A program made the translations under genes and the position numbers. 9,426 nt of DNA from AL-N1 sp039178835 (GTDB taxonomy: Bacteria; Chloroflexota; Chloroflexia; Chloroflexales; Roseiflexaceae), in NCBI GenBank assembly GCA_039178835.1, contig JBCDFA010000312.1:1-9426 (forward strand). The letters are read 5' to 3'. The stretch's first letter is position 1; every line of letters begins with the position of its first letter. Below are positions 6,073 to 9,426 of the stretch, piece by piece. Under the pieces are notes generated by a model. That model ran no database searches. It was not told where the DNA came from and worked only from the letters and a program-made list of their open reading frames with translations.

Positions 6073-7482
6073 ATGTTGTTGTCTTTTGCAACATTGGCGT
6101 TGTTAGCGTTGTATATTGGTCTCGGGGTCGGCGGCATACTCCTCTTTCGTCAGGGTCATGGCTGGCGCATCGTCGGCATAATCCTCATCGTACAGGCACT
6201 CCTGGCCTTGGCAATGCAGATCACACTGAGCACCCTGCCCTTTGGCATTGGTGAGCCACTCATCCGCATTCCTTTCCAGGAACTCCTCATTCAGACATTG
6301 CTGGTTATATCCGCCATTAGTCTGGTTACGCTCGTGGTCATTGCAACCATACGTCTGTCAAAACGGTTGCATCAACCAGCCCAGCGGCGTATGGCAACAG
6401 CGAGTCTTCTGGTATTAGCACCCCTGATCGCTGCTGTCAGTATGTTTGGGATGGTCCAGGCAAGTCTCCCCGACCGCGAACGAGAGCGCGATCCGAGCAA
6501 ACGCGAAATCGTACTCCATTCCGATTTTTCGTGGAGCATTTATGCTCAGGGGACCATGGACAACCCAACCTCGATCACTTTTGGCCCAGAAGGGGAACTC
6601 TATATCGCCGACATCGATGGCAACCTCTGGATTGCCCGAGACGCCGACAACGATTATGTGGTTGACAGCATCACCCAATGGGCCACTGGCTTTGATCTGC
6701 TTGTCGGTGTCGTGTGGTACGAAGACGAACTCTACACCGCCAGTTCTGGCAAGATCGAAGCCCTGCGCGACACCGATGGTGATGATGTGGCAGATGAGCG
6801 GCGACTCGTCGTCGATGAACTTCCTTCGCTGGTGCTCAGACCACACTCGAATAACAGCATTGTCTTTGGCCCTGACAACCGTCTGTATTTCGGAGTCGGC
6901 AGCACGACCAATGGTGAGTTCGAGACCGAAGAGCTTGCCGCAACCGTCCTCTCTGTGAATCCTGATGGAAGCGATCTGCGTGTGTTTGCCCGTGGCTTTG
7001 GGAACACGTTCGATGTAGCCTTCAACCAGGATGGCGAACTGTTTGGCGGCGACAACAGCCCGATGGGTGAAGAGGGCGAAGAACTCCCCGACGAATTTAA
7101 CCACATTGTCGAAGGTCAGCACTATGGCTACCCCTACTTCTATGGCGATCAACCGGAAAATGGAGGAACACGTAGCCCTCTGATCAGCTTTCCGGCCCAC
7201 TCTGCGCCAACTGGTCTGACCTTCTACGCTGGCGAACAGTACCCACTCGAATACCAAGACAATGCCTTTGTGACCCTGTGGAATCGCGGTGAGATTGAAC
7301 GGATAGAAGTTGCTCAGACTCCCGGTGGCTCCTACCTGAGCCGCACTACCACATTCGGCAGCGGCTTCCTCTATCCGATAGACGCAATCACAGGTCCAGA
7401 TGGGAATATGTATATTGCCGATTTTGGTACCAGTGCAATCTATCGCATTACCCACAACGAATCTCCTCTGGGCGGGGGATAA
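6073..7482 (+). CDS. Membrane-anchored PQQ-type sugar dehydrogenase (sorbosone/glucose dehydrogenase family, 469 aa)
   Basis: Predicted to oxidise sugars or related alcohols/aldehydes outside the cytoplasmic membrane, passing electrons to a cytochrome. Four hydrophobic segments (about 3-25, 31-52, 70-94, 107-130) come first. Positive residues in the first and third loops (RQGHGWR; RLSKRLHQPAQRR) predict N-out topology with the rest outside. Residues ~145-460 form repeated blades typical of the glucose/sorbosone dehydrogenase beta-propeller: ITFGPEGELYIAD (168-180), IVFGPDNRLYFGVGS (263-277), VNPDGSDLRVFARGFGN (295-311), DEFNHIVEGQHYGYP (340-354), AITGPDGNMYIADFG (438-452). Two acidic loops, DADNDYVVD (190-198) and DTDGDDVADE (233-242), look like EF-hand/calcium loops known in membrane-bound dehydrogenases of this type. 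ATG 6073 is preferred (GGAG seven bases upstream); ATG 6067 is too near that site. PQQ use and substrate are inferred from family, not from mapped ligands. The cytochrome gene follows three bases after the stop. Confidence 0.85.
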   Translation: MLLSFATLALLALYIGLGVGGILLFRQGHGWRIVGIILIVQALLALAMQITLSTLPFGIGEPLIRIPFQELLIQTLLVISAISLVTLVVIATIRLSKRLHQPAQRRMATASLLVLAPLIAAVSMFGMVQASLPDRERERDPSKREIVLHSDFSWSIYAQGTMDNPTSITFGPEGELYIADIDGNLWIARDADNDYVVDSITQWATGFDLLVGVVWYEDELYTASSGKIEALRDTDGDDVADERRLVVDELPSLVLRPHSNNSIVFGPDNRLYFGVGSTTNGEFETEELAATVLSVNPDGSDLRVFARGFGNTFDVAFNQDGELFGGDNSPMGEEGEELPDEFNHIVEGQHYGYPYFYGDQPENGGTRSPLISFPAHSAPTGLTFYAGEQYPLEYQDNAFVTLWNRGEIERIEVAQTPGGSYLSRTTTFGSGFLYPIDAITGPDGNMYIADFGTSAIYRITHNESPLGGG

Positions 7483-7485
7483 AAC

Positions 7486-7962
7486 ATGTCTATATCTTTG
7501 CGAACCATTTGCCATCTTTTTCGAGCATGGTGGACAAAAACAATCCACATACACAAACCAACAGTGTATTGGCGCTTCACCATAACCGCTGGCGTGCTCC
7601 TCGGTCTGATGGCATGCAGTGCACCCACGGGCGATCCAGCGCGAGGCCAACAACTCTTCAATGGCGAAATGCTGATCGCAGAGGGCAACCTACCCGCATG
7701 CAACACGTGCCACGCCGATACCGTCGATGGCGAATCGCCGCTGGGCCCGAACCTCTCCAACATTGGCAACCGCGCTTCCACAACGGTCGAAGGGCAATCG
7801 GCACATGACTACCTCTGGACCTCGATTGTCAGTCCTGACGCATATCTCTCGGGGGGCTTTCAGGAAGGCATTATGGATCGCAACTATCGACAGGGTCTGA
7901 GCGACCAGGAGATCGCTGACCTTGTCGCCTACATGTTGACCTTGCAAAGCGGGCAGGATTAG
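7486..7962 (+). CDS. Mono-haem cytochrome c lipoprotein (158 aa)
   Basis: A class I-like c-type cytochrome: one haem motif, CNTCH (Cys72, Cys75, His76), after DPARGQQLFNG (50-60), a typical entry to such domains. NLSNIGNR (89-96) follows, and Met130 in GIMDRNY is the probable sixth haem ligand. The C-terminal helix LSDQEIADLVAYMLTLQ (138-154) is standard. It carries an N-terminal hydrophobic segment (30-43) with lipobox LMAC (Cys44), so it should be lipid-anchored on the outer face of the membrane; the 29-residue stretch before this segment is unusually long for a lipoprotein signal. ATG 7486 is preceded by GGGGGA at six bases, overlapping the end of the dehydrogenase gene (three bases apart). 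Co-transcription and complementary chemistry point to it as electron acceptor of the dehydrogenase. It converges on the next gene with only ten bases between stops and no clear terminator. Confidence 0.9.
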   Translation: MSISLRTICHLFRAWWTKTIHIHKPTVYWRFTITAGVLLGLMACSAPTGDPARGQQLFNGEMLIAEGNLPACNTCHADTVDGESPLGPNLSNIGNRASTTVEGQSAHDYLWTSIVSPDAYLSGGFQEGIMDRNYRQGLSDQEIADLVAYMLTLQSGQD

Positions 7963-7972
7963 GGTACTGATG

Positions 7973-8737
7973 TTACGTTAAGATAGTGTCCAATGGAAAA
8001 CAGTGCTTTATCATTTGGGCAAGTACCTGACGGCTTTGTACAATCCGAGCCATCTCTTCTCGAGCATCAGCTATCGCAGAACGAAGAACATCACGATTGC
8101 GAACATCAACAGTTTCAAACTGCATACGTTCGCGCATATGACGCAGTACATGCTCCTTGACTCTTGACAATGCAGAATCATCCTGATGAATAGTATTAAA
8201 GGCATCCTGTATCGCCAAAGCATCAGGGGGTTCTAACAGATACTCTACAAAATACGTTGCTCGTTTGTTTTCAACGAGAATAGACGGACAAGACAAAGAA
8301 TAAAGGTGAACCAATCCTTGTTGATCCACCCTAAGTGATTTTACATAACGCGCAAATGCTTCTTCATTACGATCAAGAGTTTCTGGATAACGTGGAGAAA
8401 GTAACATTTTGTTATTGTAATTCGACTCAAGCCTCAGCGATGAAGATGAATAGAGACGAATAAGAGTCTCACCAAAAGCATCTGTGCGACGTCGAAGATT
8501 AGCTATTTTATTGCGTAGAATAACTCTGTTGGGTACTTCACCATCGATGGCAATTGACTCAAGTTCACAAACAGTTGCATCAAGTGCCATTTCAAGTTCA
8601 CGAACAGTTGCAAATACCGGTATAAAGTATGTAGTAGCTTTCCTTTTCCACGGTATATCTTGCTGATCGATTTGGTCCTGTAGTGTGTTGAGACTAGCCA
8701 GTTCATCTTCGATAGATAGACACAGGATGTTAAACAC
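7973..8737 (-). CDS. Unrecognised soluble protein (254 aa)
   Basis: I do not recognise this protein. It has no signal peptide and no transmembrane segment, is mostly charged and looks alpha-helical, with likely helices at ELEMALDATVCELESI (about 47-62), ILRNKIANLRRRTDAFGETLIRLY (72-95) and a long C-terminal one ending MARIVQSRQVLAQMIKH. Cysteines are few and form no motif. I prefer the GTG at 8737 because AAGGA lies seven bases upstream; a TTG at 8761 in the same frame has no such site. It begins 43 bases after the stop of the ceramidase-family gene on the same strand and may be co-transcribed. It is clearly AT-richer than that gene: 24 G+C of 60 at 8221-8280 and again at 8461-8520, versus 34 of 60 at 9061-9120. 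This suggests separate origin. The long open frame with a good start supports a real gene. Confidence 0.65.
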   Translation of the reverse strand: MFNILCLSIEDELASLNTLQDQIDQQDIPWKRKATTYFIPVFATVRELEMALDATVCELESIAIDGEVPNRVILRNKIANLRRRTDAFGETLIRLYSSSSLRLESNYNNKMLLSPRYPETLDRNEEAFARYVKSLRVDQQGLVHLYSLSCPSILVENKRATYFVEYLLEPPDALAIQDAFNTIHQDDSALSRVKEHVLRHMRERMQFETVDVRNRDVLRSAIADAREEMARIVQSRQVLAQMIKHCFPLDTILT

Positions 8738-8780
8738 TCCAACTTCCTTTCCAGAGTACAAAACAAAGATCTACGCCACC

Positions 8781-9426
8781 CTAAATAATACCATACATCT
8801 CTCGCACCATCTCTGAGACCTCTGCAATAGTCTGTTCAGCCGCATGGGCGGCAAAACGACTCGGCACACGATAGAAACGTGGCGCGATATCGACTTCGTA
8901 GCCACCAAGTGCATGCTCTTCTGCTGTGGGGAGGTACCCAACACAACCATTAGTTACGCCAGCAACGAGCGTATGTGCAGCAGGCGAAGTAGCCTTGATG
9001 CTCAGACCGATCTCGGTAAAAAGTTCTGCGCCGAGAGTCACCAGCAAAATCTCGCCCAAACGCATGCAATGAACCCGCATTGCAGCAGCCACCCCCAAAG
9101 CCGTTTCGACAAGTTCCTGATTCCATGGAAAAAGTCTTTCGAGCAGTGGATCGACCAACCAATCTGAGGCATACAGGGCTCTGGCCAGCACACCCCAGAT
9201 ATGGTGAGAAGCTTCGTACTCATCTGGTGACTCTAGTGGCAACAAGACTTGTTGGCTACGATGCATTAGCGGTGTTGACACGACTGGTTGCGTTGAGTGC
9301 ACGAGCGCCAATACCGCTTCACCAACTTCCTGGCCAAGACGAGTACACTCTGCCCACTGCATCTGGGAATGGCGCTGCACACGTGGCCCAAGGTCACCAC
9401 ACGCACCCTGCACAAACAGACATGGC
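8781..9426 (-). CDS. Neutral/alkaline ceramidase-family hydrolase, C-terminal part (partial)
   Basis: The last 214 codons of a gene entering from the right edge; the frame is open to the edge, so the start lies outside. The fragment begins with LFVQGACGDLGPR (3-15), matching the 'QGAxGDxxPR' segment of neutral ceramidase-type hydrolases. It continues with GEILLVTLGAELFTEIG (124-140) and ends with GVTNGCVGYLPTAEEHALGGYE (156-177), both hallmark stretches of the family. By analogy with characterised neutral ceramidases, Glu134 and Tyr164 are the expected zinc-site residues. The family hydrolyses amide bonds, in ceramide in the best-studied members, but many bacterial relatives are untested, so the substrate is open. 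The immunoglobulin-like C-terminal domain of classical ceramidases is absent: the protein stops about 50 residues after the tyrosine. This is usual for the short bacterial members. Confidence 0.75.
   Translation of the reverse strand, partial: PCLFVQGACGDLGPRVQRHSQMQWAECTRLGQEVGEAVLALVHSTQPVVSTPLMHRSQQVLLPLESPDEYEASHHIWGVLARALYASDWLVDPLLERLFPWNQELVETALGVAAAMRVHCMRLGEILLVTLGAELFTEIGLSIKATSPAAHTLVAGVTNGCVGYLPTAEEHALGGYEVDIAPRFYRVPSRFAAHAAEQTIAEVSEMVREMYGII

Noticed and set aside
6415..7653. A long open frame (412 codons) on the minus strand opposite the dehydrogenase and cytochrome genes
   Set aside because: It mirrors the codon periodicity of two clearly recognisable plus-strand genes, and its translation shows no domain-like pattern. 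It is a shadow frame.
1..9426. tRNA, rRNA, CRISPR arrays or riboswitches
   Set aside because: No cloverleaf, no regular spaced repeats and no recognisable aptamer core were seen on reading either strand.

Overview
The window looks like chromosomal DNA from a Chloroflexota bacterium (class Chloroflexia, in the Chloroflexus/Herpetosiphon range). This rests on the overall style of the proteins: a membrane-anchored sugar dehydrogenase with a c-type cytochrome lipoprotein, a streptogrisin-like secreted protease, a neutral-ceramidase-type hydrolase and paired ABC half-exporters. Base composition is moderate and mosaic. It is an inference, not a firm placement. There are no RNA genes, no CRISPR array and no recognisable transposase.

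Left part (1-2968, minus strand): a two-gene ABC exporter operon. The promoter-proximal gene (883-2763) is an intact 626-residue half-transporter. The second gene (873 down past the left edge) starts 9 bases later, with its ribosome binding site on the stop codon of the first. It carries a frameshift near 430-440, after which homologous sequence continues in another frame to the edge, so the exporter pair is probably broken (or the base call is wrong).

Middle part (2969-5910, minus strand): a compact secretion module. It reads HTH-only LuxR-type regulator (5450-5235), then a good promoter with a 20-bp dyad centred about 42 bases before the inferred transcription start, then a secreted trypsin-like protease (5085-3751), then a small lipoprotein of unknown function (3740-3303), and ends in inverted repeats and a strong intrinsic terminator. 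The module lies between two direct copies (about 320 bp, roughly 90% identical) of the 5' end and upstream region of the ABC gene. The left copy is the working one. The right copy (5590-5910) is a dead remnant encoding the first 37 residues before a stop. The module is AT-richer than its surroundings. This layout suggests insertion, or unequal recombination between ABC paralogues.

Right part, plus strand (6073-7962): a two-gene redox operon. The first gene is a four-TM-anchored PQQ-type sugar dehydrogenase (beta-propeller) and the second, 3 bases later, is a mono-haem cytochrome c lipoprotein, presumably its electron acceptor.

Right end (minus strand, convergent with the redox operon): the C-terminal part of a neutral/alkaline ceramidase-family protein enters from the right edge (9426-8781). 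It is followed after 43 bases by an AT-rich gene for a 254-residue soluble protein I do not recognise (8737-7973).
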